Positions 32,666 through 40,922 of a DNA stretch of 43,226 bases are shown here, piece by piece. The notes below the pieces were generated by a model. That model was not told the origin of the DNA and did no database searches. It saw only the letters and a program-made list of their open reading frames with translations. The position numbers and the translations under genes were made by a program. Numbering within the stretch: position 1 is the first letter of the stretch; every line of letters starts with the position of its first letter. The stretch comes from Deltaproteobacteria bacterium GWB2_55_19 (GTDB lineage: Bacteria; Desulfobacterota; GWC2-55-46): the NCBI GenBank assembly GCA_001797465.1, contig MGPQ01000010.1, positions 422,675-465,900 on the forward strand. Direction: 5' to 3'.

Positions 32666-33130
32666 ATGGGGGATTTTGTTACAGCGGTATTTGTCTGGCT
32701 TCACTTGTCGTCTGTTGTCGTCTGGGTCGGCGGGGTATTCTTCATAATCTTTGTGGCGACGCCATCCTCAAGACAGACGCTCGGCCAGGACGCCGGCAAG
32801 CTGATGGGCGCCGTCTCAAAGAGGTTCACGCCTTTGGCCAACTACAGCATACTTGTATTGGCAATTACGGGGGCGGCGTTGGTCTTGGAAGGATATTTTT
32901 CAGGGGCTGTGCCTGTTGAGGGGAACCGTTCGCTGATTTTATCCGCGAAAGTCATCCTTGGCTTTGGGATGATCGCCGTACACTTCTACAGGGGGTTGTT
33001 TCTTGGCCCCAGAATAGCCCGAACCGAAGCCCCGGCCAAAAAAACAACCCTTCAAAGATTGTCCGTCAATCTCGTAAGACTTAATCTGGCGTTAGGGGCG
33101 ATAATAATGCTTCTTGCGGTAATTCTTTAA
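32666..33130 (+). CDS. CopD-like four-helix membrane protein
   Basis: The 154-residue protein has four transmembrane helices (about 4-30, 57-76, 88-110 and 131-153). His13 in FVWLHLSSVVVWVGG and His106 in MIAVHFYRG recall the His-bearing helices of the CopD/PcoD family, which is linked to copper uptake or resistance. It is smaller than full CopD, so it is the single-domain form. Its place after an ArsR regulator and a Cys-rich peptide favours metal handling. The start is an ATG 16 bases after GCGGAGGAT. Confidence 0.72.
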   Translation: MGDFVTAVFVWLHLSSVVVWVGGVFFIIFVATPSSRQTLGQDAGKLMGAVSKRFTPLANYSILVLAITGAALVLEGYFSGAVPVEGNRSLILSAKVILGFGMIAVHFYRGLFLGPRIARTEAPAKKTTLQRLSVNLVRLNLALGAIIMLLAVIL

Positions 33131-33272
33131 GGCTACTTCTAAAAATTGTTATTTTTCCTGATCTCTGTGTCTGGTCGGAAATAAAAATGCTCACATATTC
33201 ACATATATGCTGCGCTTTTTATTTCCGCCCTTCCTTGACCTCAGAAAAAATTCCTAATTTTTAGAGGCAGCC
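33131..33272. repeat. MITE-like inverted repeat family C, long copy
   Basis: Ends GGCTACTTCTAAAAATT and AATTTTTAGAGGCAGCC are inverted with two mismatches. The inner part holds a perfect 12-bp hairpin, CGGAAATAAAAA (33176-33187) with TTTTTATTTCCG (33216-33227). A short relative lies at 42500-42558. It encodes nothing. Confidence 0.8.
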
Positions 33273-33287
33273 TTAAATCAGCAAGGT

Positions 33288-33328
33288 CCCCCTTTTTTCT
33301 AAAGAGGGGCGAGGGGAGATCATTCAAA
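33288..33328. repeat. C/G-run hairpin repeat family B
   Basis: CCCCCTTTTTTCT and AAAGAGGGG form an imperfect stem followed by the CGAGGGGAG tail typical of the family. Confidence 0.6.
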
Positions 33329-33344
33329 GGGGTTTAAAACTCTT

Positions 33345-33971
33345 CTACCCGTGGAGCGCCATTTCGACCTCCGCGGAAGGTATCTCGCCCTCTCTTATTA
33401 TGCGGACCTTCCCAACAGTCAGGTCCACGACCGTAGAGCCGAGCCTTCCGGGGAGAGAGCCTCCGTCTATCAGCACGTCTATTCCCCCGTTGAAATAGGC
33501 GAGCACCTCGTTGGCCTTGACAGGCGGCTTTTTTCCCGAGGGGTTCGCGCTTGTCGCGGTTATGGGGGAAGAAAGGAATTCCGAGAGTTTGCGCGCTATC
33601 TCGCTACCCGGCACTCGAACGCCGATTTTACCCGTGTTCGCGATGAGGGGAGGCGGGATATCGGGGTGCGCATTAAGGACTATCGTAAGCGGGCCGGGCC
33701 AGAATCTGTCGATGAGCTTATTTGCAGTAGCCGGGATATCGACTGCGACCCTGGAGAGCATCCCTTTATCCGCTATGATGACAGAGACCGGATTGGTTTC
33801 AGCCCTGCCCTTGAGACTGAAGAGCCGCTCTATCGCTTTTGGATTGAACGGGTCGACTGAGAGGCCGTAGAAGGTCTCTGTCGGGAAGGCGATGACGCCT
33901 CCGGAATAGAACGCCTTCTTCGCTTCATTAAAGGCGTCTGTTGGCCTTAAGATGACGGGTCTGTCTGTCAA
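33345..33971 (-). CDS. tsaC: L-threonylcarbamoyladenylate synthase (Sua5/YrdC family)
   Basis: The enzyme makes threonylcarbamoyl-AMP for the t6A modification of ANN-decoding tRNAs. The 208-residue protein contains GGVIAFPTETFYGLSVD, SLKGRAETNPVSVII, FWPGPLTIVL, GVRVPGS and ATSANPSG, the full signature of the YrdC domain. It lacks the extra Sua5 domain, so it is the short TsaC form. The start is TTG, two bases after the purE stop, which indicates coupling. Confidence 0.93.
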   Translation of the reverse strand: MTDRPVILRPTDAFNEAKKAFYSGGVIAFPTETFYGLSVDPFNPKAIERLFSLKGRAETNPVSVIIADKGMLSRVAVDIPATANKLIDRFWPGPLTIVLNAHPDIPPPLIANTGKIGVRVPGSEIARKLSEFLSSPITATSANPSGKKPPVKANEVLAYFNGGIDVLIDGGSLPGRLGSTVVDLTVGKVRIIREGEIPSAEVEMALHG

Positions 33972-33973
33972 GT

Positions 33974-34471
33974 TCAGGCCTTGAGCTTCCTGGCCTTCTC
34001 CTCCACCTGCTTCGCCATCTCCTTCCGGTGCCTTTTGAGGGCATCTCTCAGGCGTTCGTCCGCGACAGACAATATCTCAGCCGCGAATATCCCGGCGTTC
34101 TTCGCCCCTGCCTTGCCTATGGCCATCGAGGCGACAGGCACGCCTCCGGGCATCTGGACGGTAGAAAGAAGCGCGTCCAGCCCGTTCAAAGGGCTTGAGT
34201 CTATGGGCACGCCAATTACAGGGAGCGTCGTCTCTGCCGCTATGAAGCCGGCCAGGTGCGCCGCGGCCCCGGCCCCGGCTATTATCACCCTTATCCCGCG
34301 CCTCTCGGCGCCCTTAGCGTAATCCGAGGTCCTCTTCGGGGTCCGGTGTGCTGACGATACCGTTATCTCGTAAGGTATGTTGAACTCCCGGAGCATCTTC
34401 GCCGCCTCTTCCATTACGGAGAGGTCTGAATCGCTCCCCATGAGTATGCCGACAAGTGGTTTGGTAGCCAT
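33974..34471 (-). CDS. purE: N5-CAIR mutase PurE
   Basis: PurE converts N5-CAIR to CAIR in purine synthesis. The 165-residue protein has GSDSD (12-16), SSAHRTP with His42, and the QMPGGVPVA region of class I enzymes. No purK follows, so N5-CAIR synthetase must be elsewhere. AGGAGGT precedes the ATG. It follows purD across a repeat-filled gap. Confidence 0.96.
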   Translation of the reverse strand: MATKPLVGILMGSDSDLSVMEEAAKMLREFNIPYEITVSSAHRTPKRTSDYAKGAERRGIRVIIAGAGAAAHLAGFIAAETTLPVIGVPIDSSPLNGLDALLSTVQMPGGVPVASMAIGKAGAKNAGIFAAEILSVADERLRDALKRHRKEMAKQVEEKARKLKA

Positions 34472-34509
34472 ATTTAAAGACCTCCTGCGTTAACCTGAAA
34501 TTTTGGAGA

Positions 34510-34530
34510 CCCCTCTTTCATAAAGAGGGG
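34510..34530. repeat. C/G-run hairpin repeat family B
   Basis: CCCCTCTTT and AAAGAGGGG pair perfectly around CAT, followed by TGAGGGGAG. Confidence 0.75.
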
Positions 34531-34574
34531 TGAGGGGAGACTATTTCAAAACAGCGCAATCCATGATCCCCCTC

Positions 34575-34598
34575 CATCCCCCTTTAGAAAGGGGGATG
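34575..34598. repeat. C/G-run hairpin repeat family B, inverted
   Basis: CATCCCCCTTT and AAAGGGGGATG form an 11-bp stem, in opposite orientation to the neighbour at 34510. It sits 30 bases past the purD stop. Confidence 0.72.
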
Positions 34599-34627
34599 AA
34601 AAACAAAAGGTGGAATTTTTTTTGCGC

Positions 34628-35902
34628 TCACCTTCCAAACGCCTTGTTGCCTATGTCTTTCCTGTAATGCGCGCCTTCCCATGCGATCTTATTGACGGCC
34701 TCGTAGGCCTTGTCCCGCGCGTCTTTAACGCCGTCGCCGAGCGCGGTCACTCCGAGGACCCTGCCGCCGGAGGTGACTACCTTCCCGTCCTTTATTGTGG
34801 TCCCCGCGTGGAATACGACGACGTCTCTCAAGCGCGCCGCCTCATCCAACCCCTTTATCTCCGAGCCTTTCAGGTACTCGCCGGGATACCCCTTAGCCGT
34901 CATTACGACGCATACGGCGGTCTTTTTCGACCACTTAAGCCTGACTTCCGACAGCCTGCCTTCGACGGCCTTAAGGAGCGCGTCTGCCAGATCGCTCTCA
35001 AGCCGCGCGAGTATCGGCTGAGTCTCCGGGTCGCCGAGCCTGCAGTTGAATTCCAGCACCTTCGCGTGTCCGTCCTTTATCATGAGCCCGGCGTACAAGA
35101 CGCCCTTATAAGGCCTGCCCTCGACCTCCATCGCCTTTACGGTCGGGACCATCACGGTATTCATCACCTCGGCCTCAATGGCAAGGGTGATGACAGGCGC
35201 CGGCGAATACGCGCCCATGCCGCCGGTATTAGGCCCCAGGTCTTTGTCGAAGACCGCCTTGTGGTCCTGCGCCGGGGCGAGCGGCACGACCGTCCTGCCG
35301 TCGGTTACGGCGAGGAAGGAGGCCTCTTCGCCTTCGAGGAACTCTTCTATTATTATCCGCCTGCCCGCCGCGCCAAAGGCCTTGTCCTTCATGATGAGGT
35401 CTATGGCCTTTAACGCCTCATCCCTGGTCATGCAGATGACGACACCTTTGCCGGCCGCGAGCCCGTCGGCCTTGACGACAAAGGGCGGGGCGTGCGTCTC
35501 GACGTAGGCGCGGGCAAAGTCGGCGTTATCGAACTTCTTGTGGTGGGCCGTCGGTATCCCGTGCCTTATCATCAGGTCCTTGCTGAAGACCTTGGAGCCT
35601 TCGAGCTCGGAAGCCGCCTTTGAGGGGCCGAAGATTTTAAGCCCCGCGGCCTCGAATAAGTCCACTATGCCGAGCGTAAGCGGGAGTTCCGGGCCGACGA
35701 CGGTGAAATCGACACCTTCCCGTTTGGCGAACTCCTTGAGCCCTTCGATATCTTCAGCCGGAATGGGGACGTTCCTTCCGACGAGCGCGGTCCCGGGGTT
35801 CCCCGGCGCTATGTACACCGCCTCTACGAGCGGGCTTTGCCTTAACTTCCAAGCCAGCGCGTGTTCTCTGCCGCCGGCGCCTATTACGAGGACTTTCATC
35901 AA
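34628..35902 (-). CDS. purD: Phosphoribosylamine-glycine ligase
   Basis: PurD is the ATP-grasp enzyme that joins glycine to phosphoribosylamine. The 424-residue protein opens VLVIGAGGREHALAWKL and contains FVVKADGLAAGKGVV, EEFLEGEEASFLA, DKDLGPNTGGMGAYSP and LEFNCRLGDPETQ, all standard. It follows purH by 55 bases on the same strand. Confidence 0.97.
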   Translation of the reverse strand: MMKVLVIGAGGREHALAWKLRQSPLVEAVYIAPGNPGTALVGRNVPIPAEDIEGLKEFAKREGVDFTVVGPELPLTLGIVDLFEAAGLKIFGPSKAASELEGSKVFSKDLMIRHGIPTAHHKKFDNADFARAYVETHAPPFVVKADGLAAGKGVVICMTRDEALKAIDLIMKDKAFGAAGRRIIIEEFLEGEEASFLAVTDGRTVVPLAPAQDHKAVFDKDLGPNTGGMGAYSPAPVITLAIEAEVMNTVMVPTVKAMEVEGRPYKGVLYAGLMIKDGHAKVLEFNCRLGDPETQPILARLESDLADALLKAVEGRLSEVRLKWSKKTAVCVVMTAKGYPGEYLKGSEIKGLDEAARLRDVVVFHAGTTIKDGKVVTSGGRVLGVTALGDGVKDARDKAYEAVNKIAWEGAHYRKDIGNKAFGR

Positions 35903-35957
35903 CTACCTGCCGTTTTTAAATTCTGATAATTTCAAGTATGGTGATACTACCGTGACC

Positions 35958-37526
35958 CTAGTGTCTGAAATGCCTTATGCCGGTAAAGACCATGGCCATC
36001 CCGTGCTCGTCGGCGGCCTTTATAACCTCTTCGTCCTTTATCGACCCGCCCGGCTGTATAATGGCCGTGATCCCATGCTCCGCGGCCATGTCCACGTTGT
36101 CCCGGAACGGGAAGAAGGCGTCGGAAGCGAGCGCCGTACCCTTTACATCGAGCCCTGCGTCCCGCGCCTTGATGACCGCTATCCTCGTTGAATCTATCCT
36201 CGACATCTGGCCGGCGCCTATGCCTATGGTGCGGCCGTCCCTCGCGAGTATTATGGCGTTGCTCTTTACATGCTTGCAGACACTCCACGCGAAGAGGAGG
36301 TCTTCGAGTTCCTTGTCGTTCGGCCCGCGTTTCGTGACGGTCTTAAGGTCTGAAGCGCTCTCCTTATCGAGTGTTTGGAGCAACACGCCGCCGCAGACCC
36401 TCTTTATGTCGAAGTCCGAGGGGCAGTCCTCGGCCTTTATCCCGCAGGACTCAAGCACCCGGAGGTTCTTTTTAGCGCCCAGCACGTCGAGCGCCTCTTT
36501 ATCAAACGCCGGGGCTACGACGGCCTCGAGGAATATCCTGTTCAGGACCTCCGCGATATCCTTTGTCACTTTCCTGTTGAAGCCGACTATTCCTCCGAAG
36601 GCCGAGGTCTTGTCGCACGCGTAGGCGCGCTCGTAGGCGGCGAGTACGCCGTCCTTCGATATTGCCGTGCCGCAGGGGTTGTTGTGCTTTACGATGACCG
36701 CCGCCGGGTCGTGGAACTCTGAGACGAGGTGGAGCGCGGCGTTAAGGTCGAGTATGTTGTTGTAGGAGAGTTCCTTGCCCTGGTGTTTCTTCGCGTCGCC
36801 GAGCCCGCCCTTGGCCCTCGTGCGGTAGAAGGCCGCGGCCTGGTGCGGGTTCTCGCCGTATCTTAAGTCCTGGACCTTCTCGTACTGGACGGTGAAGGTG
36901 TCGGGGAACCTCTTTTTGTCCTCTATCTCCGGCATATCCGGGACAGACCCAAGATAATTGGATATCGCCGCGTCGTACCTGGCTGTCAGCTGGAATACCT
37001 TTCTCGCGAGGTTGAAGCGGGTCTGCCTGGAGAGCATCCCTTTTTTCTCTTTCATCTCCTCGATTATCGAGACATAGTCCGCGGGGTCTACGACGACCGC
37101 GACGTCGTTATGGTTCTTGGCCGCGGCCCTTATCATCGTGGGGCCGCCTATGTCGATGTTCTCTATCGCTTCCGCGAGCGTACAGCCCTTGGCGATTGTG
37201 TTCTCGAAGGCGTAGAGGTTGACGACGACCATGTCTATGGGGAGTATCCCGTTCGCCTCCATCTCCTGCCGGTGCGTCTGGTTCTCCCTTATGCCGAGTA
37301 TGCCGCCGTGGATCTTCGGGTGGAGTGTTTTAAGCCTCCCGTCGAGCATCTCAGGGGACCCGGTGTAGGAGGAAATCGGTATAACGCTTATCCCGGCGCT
37401 CCTCAAGAGGTCGGCGGTGCCGCCGGTTGAGATTATCTCAACACCGAAGGCGGCTAGCTCCTTTGTGAACTCGATTATCCCTGCCTTGTCGGTGACGCTT
37501 ATTATCGCCCTTTTTACCCGTTTCAT
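35958..37526 (-). CDS. purH: Bifunctional AICAR transformylase/IMP cyclohydrolase
   Basis: PurH performs the last two steps to IMP. An MGS-like cyclohydrolase domain occupies about 1-150 (ISVTDKAGIIEFTKEL, ISTGGTADLL, DGRLKTLHPKIHGGIL). The transformylase domain follows, with LRYGENPHQAAAFYR, AAVIVKHNNPCGTA and the C-terminal AFFPFRDNVDMAAEHGITAI. At 522 residues it is full length. It lies 34 bases after the ASKHA-type gene and leads into purD. Confidence 0.97.
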   Translation of the reverse strand: MKRVKRAIISVTDKAGIIEFTKELAAFGVEIISTGGTADLLRSAGISVIPISSYTGSPEMLDGRLKTLHPKIHGGILGIRENQTHRQEMEANGILPIDMVVVNLYAFENTIAKGCTLAEAIENIDIGGPTMIRAAAKNHNDVAVVVDPADYVSIIEEMKEKKGMLSRQTRFNLARKVFQLTARYDAAISNYLGSVPDMPEIEDKKRFPDTFTVQYEKVQDLRYGENPHQAAAFYRTRAKGGLGDAKKHQGKELSYNNILDLNAALHLVSEFHDPAAVIVKHNNPCGTAISKDGVLAAYERAYACDKTSAFGGIVGFNRKVTKDIAEVLNRIFLEAVVAPAFDKEALDVLGAKKNLRVLESCGIKAEDCPSDFDIKRVCGGVLLQTLDKESASDLKTVTKRGPNDKELEDLLFAWSVCKHVKSNAIILARDGRTIGIGAGQMSRIDSTRIAVIKARDAGLDVKGTALASDAFFPFRDNVDMAAEHGITAIIQPGGSIKDEEVIKAADEHGMAMVFTGIRHFRH

Positions 37527-37560
37527 AAGATACCTCGTAAGGATTATTTTTCAGTATCGA

Positions 37561-38820
37561 TCAGAACCCCAGATTGGCTATGAACTCCCTCTCGAAGTGC
37601 GCGGAGCCAGAAAGCGATACGAACTTGAACTCTTCGGCGAGTGATCCCGCCTCTTCTTTTCCTTTACTGTCAAGCGCGAGGACCGCCCCTTCGAGCGCCG
37701 CGTCCCCGGCTGTCTTTATGTTCTCAAGCCAGCCTTTGTCGAGGATGCCTATTTCCTGGAGCCCCTCGGGGTCGAGGTTGGACCCGAACGCCCCGGCGAT
37801 GTATATTGTACCAAGGTCCACAGCGCCTATCCCGGCCTTTTTAAGGAGCAGGTTTATCCCCGCCCTTATAGCCGACTTCGCTGTCTGGAGCGCCCTTATG
37901 TCCGATTGCGTCAGCGCGACCTCGGTCTTTGCCCCTCTGTAAAGGACGAAGGAGTTGCCGTCTTTTTCTTCCCTTATCCTGTTCGAGAGGTTGGTCGAGA
38001 CCTCGTCCCGCGACCTTATCCGCCCGCTCCTCTCGATTATCCCGGCTTTTAAGAGCTCCGAGACGGCTGATACGAGCCCGGAGCCGCATATGCCCTTTGG
38101 AGTTGAACCGCCTATGCAGTCGAGAGAGACGTCTTCGCCGTGGATACTTACGCCGCGTATCGCGCCGCTTGCGGCGATCATGCCGCCCTTTATTTCCCCG
38201 CCCTCGAACGCAGGGCCCGCCGCCGCGCTTGTCGCGAAGAGGGAGCCGTTTGCCGAGAGCATTATCTCGCTGTTCGTGCCAATGTCTATCGCGAGCGTGG
38301 GTCTTTTTTCATCCTTGAGCCTCAAAGAGAGCGCGACCGCCACAGCGTCCCCGCCGACGAACCCGCCTATGAGCGGGAAGGCGTAGAGGTCCGTGTCCTC
38401 GCCTGCCTCAAAACGTAAGTCCCTTGCCTTTAGCCGCTGCGCCTCCAGGAACGCGGGCCTGTACGGGACCCTTGAGAGCGGCTCCGGCGATACCTTGAGG
38501 AGCAGGTGCTCCATAACAGGGTTTCCGGCCGCCGTTATCTCGATTATCTCCGCGCCAATTGGGACGATTTCCCTTATAAGGGAGTTGCAGGCAATAACAA
38601 CAGCCCCGGACATCTCATCGATAAGCTCGGGGTCTTTTACTGCCGCGGTAATCCTCGAGAGGACGTCCCGCCCCCACCTCGACTGCGGGTTCGGGCAGGC
38701 GGCTTCCTTGAGGACGCGCATCTCCGGAAGAGAGACACAAGCCCCCGCAATCGTCGTGGTGCCTATGTCAAAGGCCACGCCGACGCCGGATTTCTCAACT
38801 ATTTCAGCCGTTTTAAGCAA
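37561..38820 (-). CDS. ASKHA-fold (DUF4445/RACo-like) ATPase without ferredoxin domain
   Basis: The 419-residue protein resembles the C-terminal ATPase half of RACo and RamA, proteins that reactivate corrinoid proteins. It has FDIGTTTIAGACVSL near the start, TAAGNPVMEHLLL, PLIGGFVGGDAVA, AIDIGTNSEIMLS, AAGPAFEGGEI, KGICGSGLV and IYIAGAFGSNLDP. The usual N-terminal 2Fe-2S domain is absent: the frame is closed by a TAA three codons before the TTG start, so the shortness is real. It is probably co-transcribed with purH. The substrate is unknown. Confidence 0.85.
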   Translation of the reverse strand: MLKTAEIVEKSGVGVAFDIGTTTIAGACVSLPEMRVLKEAACPNPQSRWGRDVLSRITAAVKDPELIDEMSGAVVIACNSLIREIVPIGAEIIEITAAGNPVMEHLLLKVSPEPLSRVPYRPAFLEAQRLKARDLRFEAGEDTDLYAFPLIGGFVGGDAVAVALSLRLKDEKRPTLAIDIGTNSEIMLSANGSLFATSAAAGPAFEGGEIKGGMIAASGAIRGVSIHGEDVSLDCIGGSTPKGICGSGLVSAVSELLKAGIIERSGRIRSRDEVSTNLSNRIREEKDGNSFVLYRGAKTEVALTQSDIRALQTAKSAIRAGINLLLKKAGIGAVDLGTIYIAGAFGSNLDPEGLQEIGILDKGWLENIKTAGDAALEGAVLALDSKGKEEAGSLAEEFKFVSLSGSAHFEREFIANLGF

Positions 38821-38867
38821 CTGGATTTATAAAGGGAATATCGCCCCCGGATGACACCAAAAGATAT

Positions 38868-38896
38868 CTTTTACACTTTTTTTTAGGATTAATCAA
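38868..38896 (-). promoter_or_regulatory. Candidate promoter of the ASKHA-pur operon
   Basis: On the minus strand, TTGATT and TAAAAG are spaced by 17 bases. A perfect 14-base palindrome, AAAAGATATCTTTT (38859-38872), overlaps the -10 and could be an operator. Confidence 0.45.
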
Positions 38897-38958
38897 GGAA
38901 GATGAGGGAGGTGAGTTGCCTTGCAGGGCAACTGGGAAAAACAGAGGAGGATTCAGGC

Positions 38959-39211
38959 GGGTTCAGGTTTGCAACCTGAACTTTTTAATTCGTGACCCGG
39001 TATGCGCTTGCGGGGCTAATTGAATTATTGCATAAAGCCCTTTTGCGCGCTCCGCGCACTTTCGCGCAGGGGCTCTTAACGCTTTCTTCCTCCCCCATCC
39101 GCTCGCGCGCCCCTTAGAGCGCAAGCGTCTAATCCGCCCCGGCGCGCTCGCCTCTCTCTCCCTTATGCGTTCTCCGCCCTGCGCCTTGGGTTTGTTAAAA
39201 CAAAACCAAGG
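38959..39211 (-). repeat. Structured dispersed repeat family A, copy 3 (inverted)
   Basis: Read on the minus strand it matches copy 1 closely (GGCGCAGGGCGGAGAACGCA) and has an extra stretch of about 40 bases after the inner stem's left arm. It folds alike: outer stem 39176-39184 with 39064-39073, inner stem 39167-39171 with 39078-39082. At its far end it carries GGGTCACGAA and the TTCAGGTTTGCAACCTGAA-type hairpin, as copy 2 does. Confidence 0.8.
38961..38986 (+). terminator. Terminator-like hairpin at the edge of repeat copy 3
   Basis: GTTCAGGTT and AACCTGAAC pair around TGC, followed by TTTTT on the plus strand. No plus-strand gene precedes it, so it probably belongs to the repeat. Confidence 0.5.
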
Positions 39212-39274
39212 TGATTGTTATGCAGTAAGGCTTTCAGATAGGCGTGGATTTATGGACTTTTTCAGAAAGTCTGT

Positions 39275-40828
39275 TCAGAACGACATCGACGGCGCGGAGG
39301 TGAGGAGGTACTTTATATCCTCGTCCTCGAAGTGGAAGCCGACCCCGGCGTAGGCGGATTTGAGCCCCACCTTGCTCACGAAGTCGTCGTATCCGGCTGT
39401 GAGGAAAAAGAACTTGTTGAGGAAGAGCGTGGAGGACGCCTTCAGGTGCGGGTTCGCGTCCTTGTCGAAGTCGAACGCCTCGAGCGAGAGCTTGAACCTG
39501 TCCTTGTACATGTGGTAGTCGATTCCGGCGCCGCCGGCTGACTCGATGATGCCGCCCCTTAACGTAACGTCCTTGAACCTCTTGGCTATCTGGGCCGAGA
39601 ACTTTATGGCGTCAGAGGTCGTCGTCTCCTCGCGGGTGGTTGTGACCCCGTCGACTGTCGATACCTTTGTCTCTTTCTTTTTCTTGCCCCTCGGGTCGTC
39701 TACGACCTCGAAGAGGTAGAACTTGTCGGCCTTGGGCTGTATGCGGAGAGTGAAGTAGCTCTTCACGTCCCGCTCGTCGAAGAGGAACTCGCCCCTGTAT
39801 CCGATGAAGGTGCGGAAGGACTCGGCCTTGGCTATGTAGCTGTTGATGCCCTTGACCGTCTTGTCAATGTCCTCGTGGAGCGTCTTGTCGTTAATGAGCT
39901 TTCCGAGCGTGCCCTCGCCCTTGTCGATCTTTTTGGCGATGGAGCCGACGGAGGCCGCCGCGTCGTTTATCTGCGGGCCGATCTCCTTCGTGACCCTGTT
40001 GACCGTGTCCATCGCCTGCTGGAGGCTAAGGGAGGCGAGTTTCAGGTTCTCTACGCCTTCCTTCAGGTTCCCGCGGTTCTCCGTGATCATCTGGTTCAGG
40101 TTGTCCGAGGTCTTCACGAGCGCGTCGTTAAGGTTCCTTATCGCGAGTTTCAAGTCGGATGAGATGACGGGGCCGTCGTTCTTAAGCATCCCCGTGAACT
40201 CGTCGAGGTTCCGCATCACGTTGCCCACCTGCTCGTCGTTCTTCGCGATCAGGCGGTTGACCCTGAAGGACATCTCTTCGACGTTCTTTATGATGTTCCT
40301 CAAGGTCGCCTCGCCCTCGTCGCCGCCGAGGACCTTGCTCAAGGAGTCGGTCACGTTTTTCACGTCGTCGGATACGTCGCTTAAGACGGTTATGAGCCTG
40401 TCCATGTCCGCGTATGACTTGGTGTGAGTGATCTCGTCGCCGTCTTTAAGGGGATGGGCGTTCGGAGAGCCGGGGACGAGCTCAAGGTACTTTTCCCCCA
40501 GAAGCCCCTTTGTGGTAAGGACCGCCGTAAAGTCCCCGCCTATGGCCACGTTGGGCTTTATTTCCAGCACCACGTGCGCCTTGCTGTCCTTGAGGCGGAT
40601 GTCCTTGATCCTCCCCACCTCGACGCCTGCCACCCTGACCGAGGCGTTCAGGTCGAGCCCGGCCGCGGAATCGAAGAAGACGTGGAGCGTGTACCCCTCG
40701 GCCCTGCCGAGCTTTATGCCGCCGAGCCGGAGCGACATGTAGACGAGGAGGACTATCCCGAGGAGGACGAAAAGCCCGACCTTGGCCTCGGGGCTCATTT
40801 TTAGGAAAGACGGTCTCTTAGGGGTCAT
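39275..40828 (-). CDS. mlaD: MlaD-type MCE protein fused to a C-terminal beta-barrel
   Basis: The 517-residue protein has one transmembrane helix (16-34), an MCE domain (about 43-120; FFDSAAGLDLNASVRVAGVE, TKGLLGEKYLEL) and a long helical part (about 135-335). It ends with about 180 residues of alternating aromatic beta strands (RTFIGYRGEFLF, KFYLFEVVDD, FKLSLEAFDFD, LFLNKFFFLTAGYDD, SAYAGVGFHF) and a terminal Phe, as in outer-membrane barrels. An MCE-to-barrel bridge has been described for MlaD of Veillonella. By analogy this one would span from inner to outer membrane and carry phospholipid. It is much longer than enteric MlaD (about 180 residues). It follows mlaE and mlaF. Confidence 0.85.
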   Translation of the reverse strand: MTPKRPSFLKMSPEAKVGLFVLLGIVLLVYMSLRLGGIKLGRAEGYTLHVFFDSAAGLDLNASVRVAGVEVGRIKDIRLKDSKAHVVLEIKPNVAIGGDFTAVLTTKGLLGEKYLELVPGSPNAHPLKDGDEITHTKSYADMDRLITVLSDVSDDVKNVTDSLSKVLGGDEGEATLRNIIKNVEEMSFRVNRLIAKNDEQVGNVMRNLDEFTGMLKNDGPVISSDLKLAIRNLNDALVKTSDNLNQMITENRGNLKEGVENLKLASLSLQQAMDTVNRVTKEIGPQINDAAASVGSIAKKIDKGEGTLGKLINDKTLHEDIDKTVKGINSYIAKAESFRTFIGYRGEFLFDERDVKSYFTLRIQPKADKFYLFEVVDDPRGKKKKETKVSTVDGVTTTREETTTSDAIKFSAQIAKRFKDVTLRGGIIESAGGAGIDYHMYKDRFKLSLEAFDFDKDANPHLKASSTLFLNKFFFLTAGYDDFVSKVGLKSAYAGVGFHFEDEDIKYLLTSAPSMSF

Positions 40829-40890
40829 TGCCTTTTGCGAAAAACGTGTTGTGTTGAAAATTACCGCTTGAGAATAATATTCGGGACGCG

Positions 40891-40916
40891 CCTCCCCCCC
40901 CGTTAGAAAGGAGGGG
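40891..40916. repeat. C/G-run hairpin repeat family B between mlaD and mlaF
   Basis: CCTCC and GGAGG arms within runs of C and G around GTTAGAAA, similar to the other members. It interrupts an otherwise compact mla operon. Confidence 0.6.
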
Positions 40917-40922
40917 ATTGGG

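Larger units (their letters stand above)
38821..39274. other. Gap between mlaD and the ASKHA gene
   Basis: It contains the candidate promoter, an AGTTGCC/GGCAACT hairpin near 38932-38951 and copy 3 of repeat family A (38959-39211). I see no gene. Confidence 0.65.
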
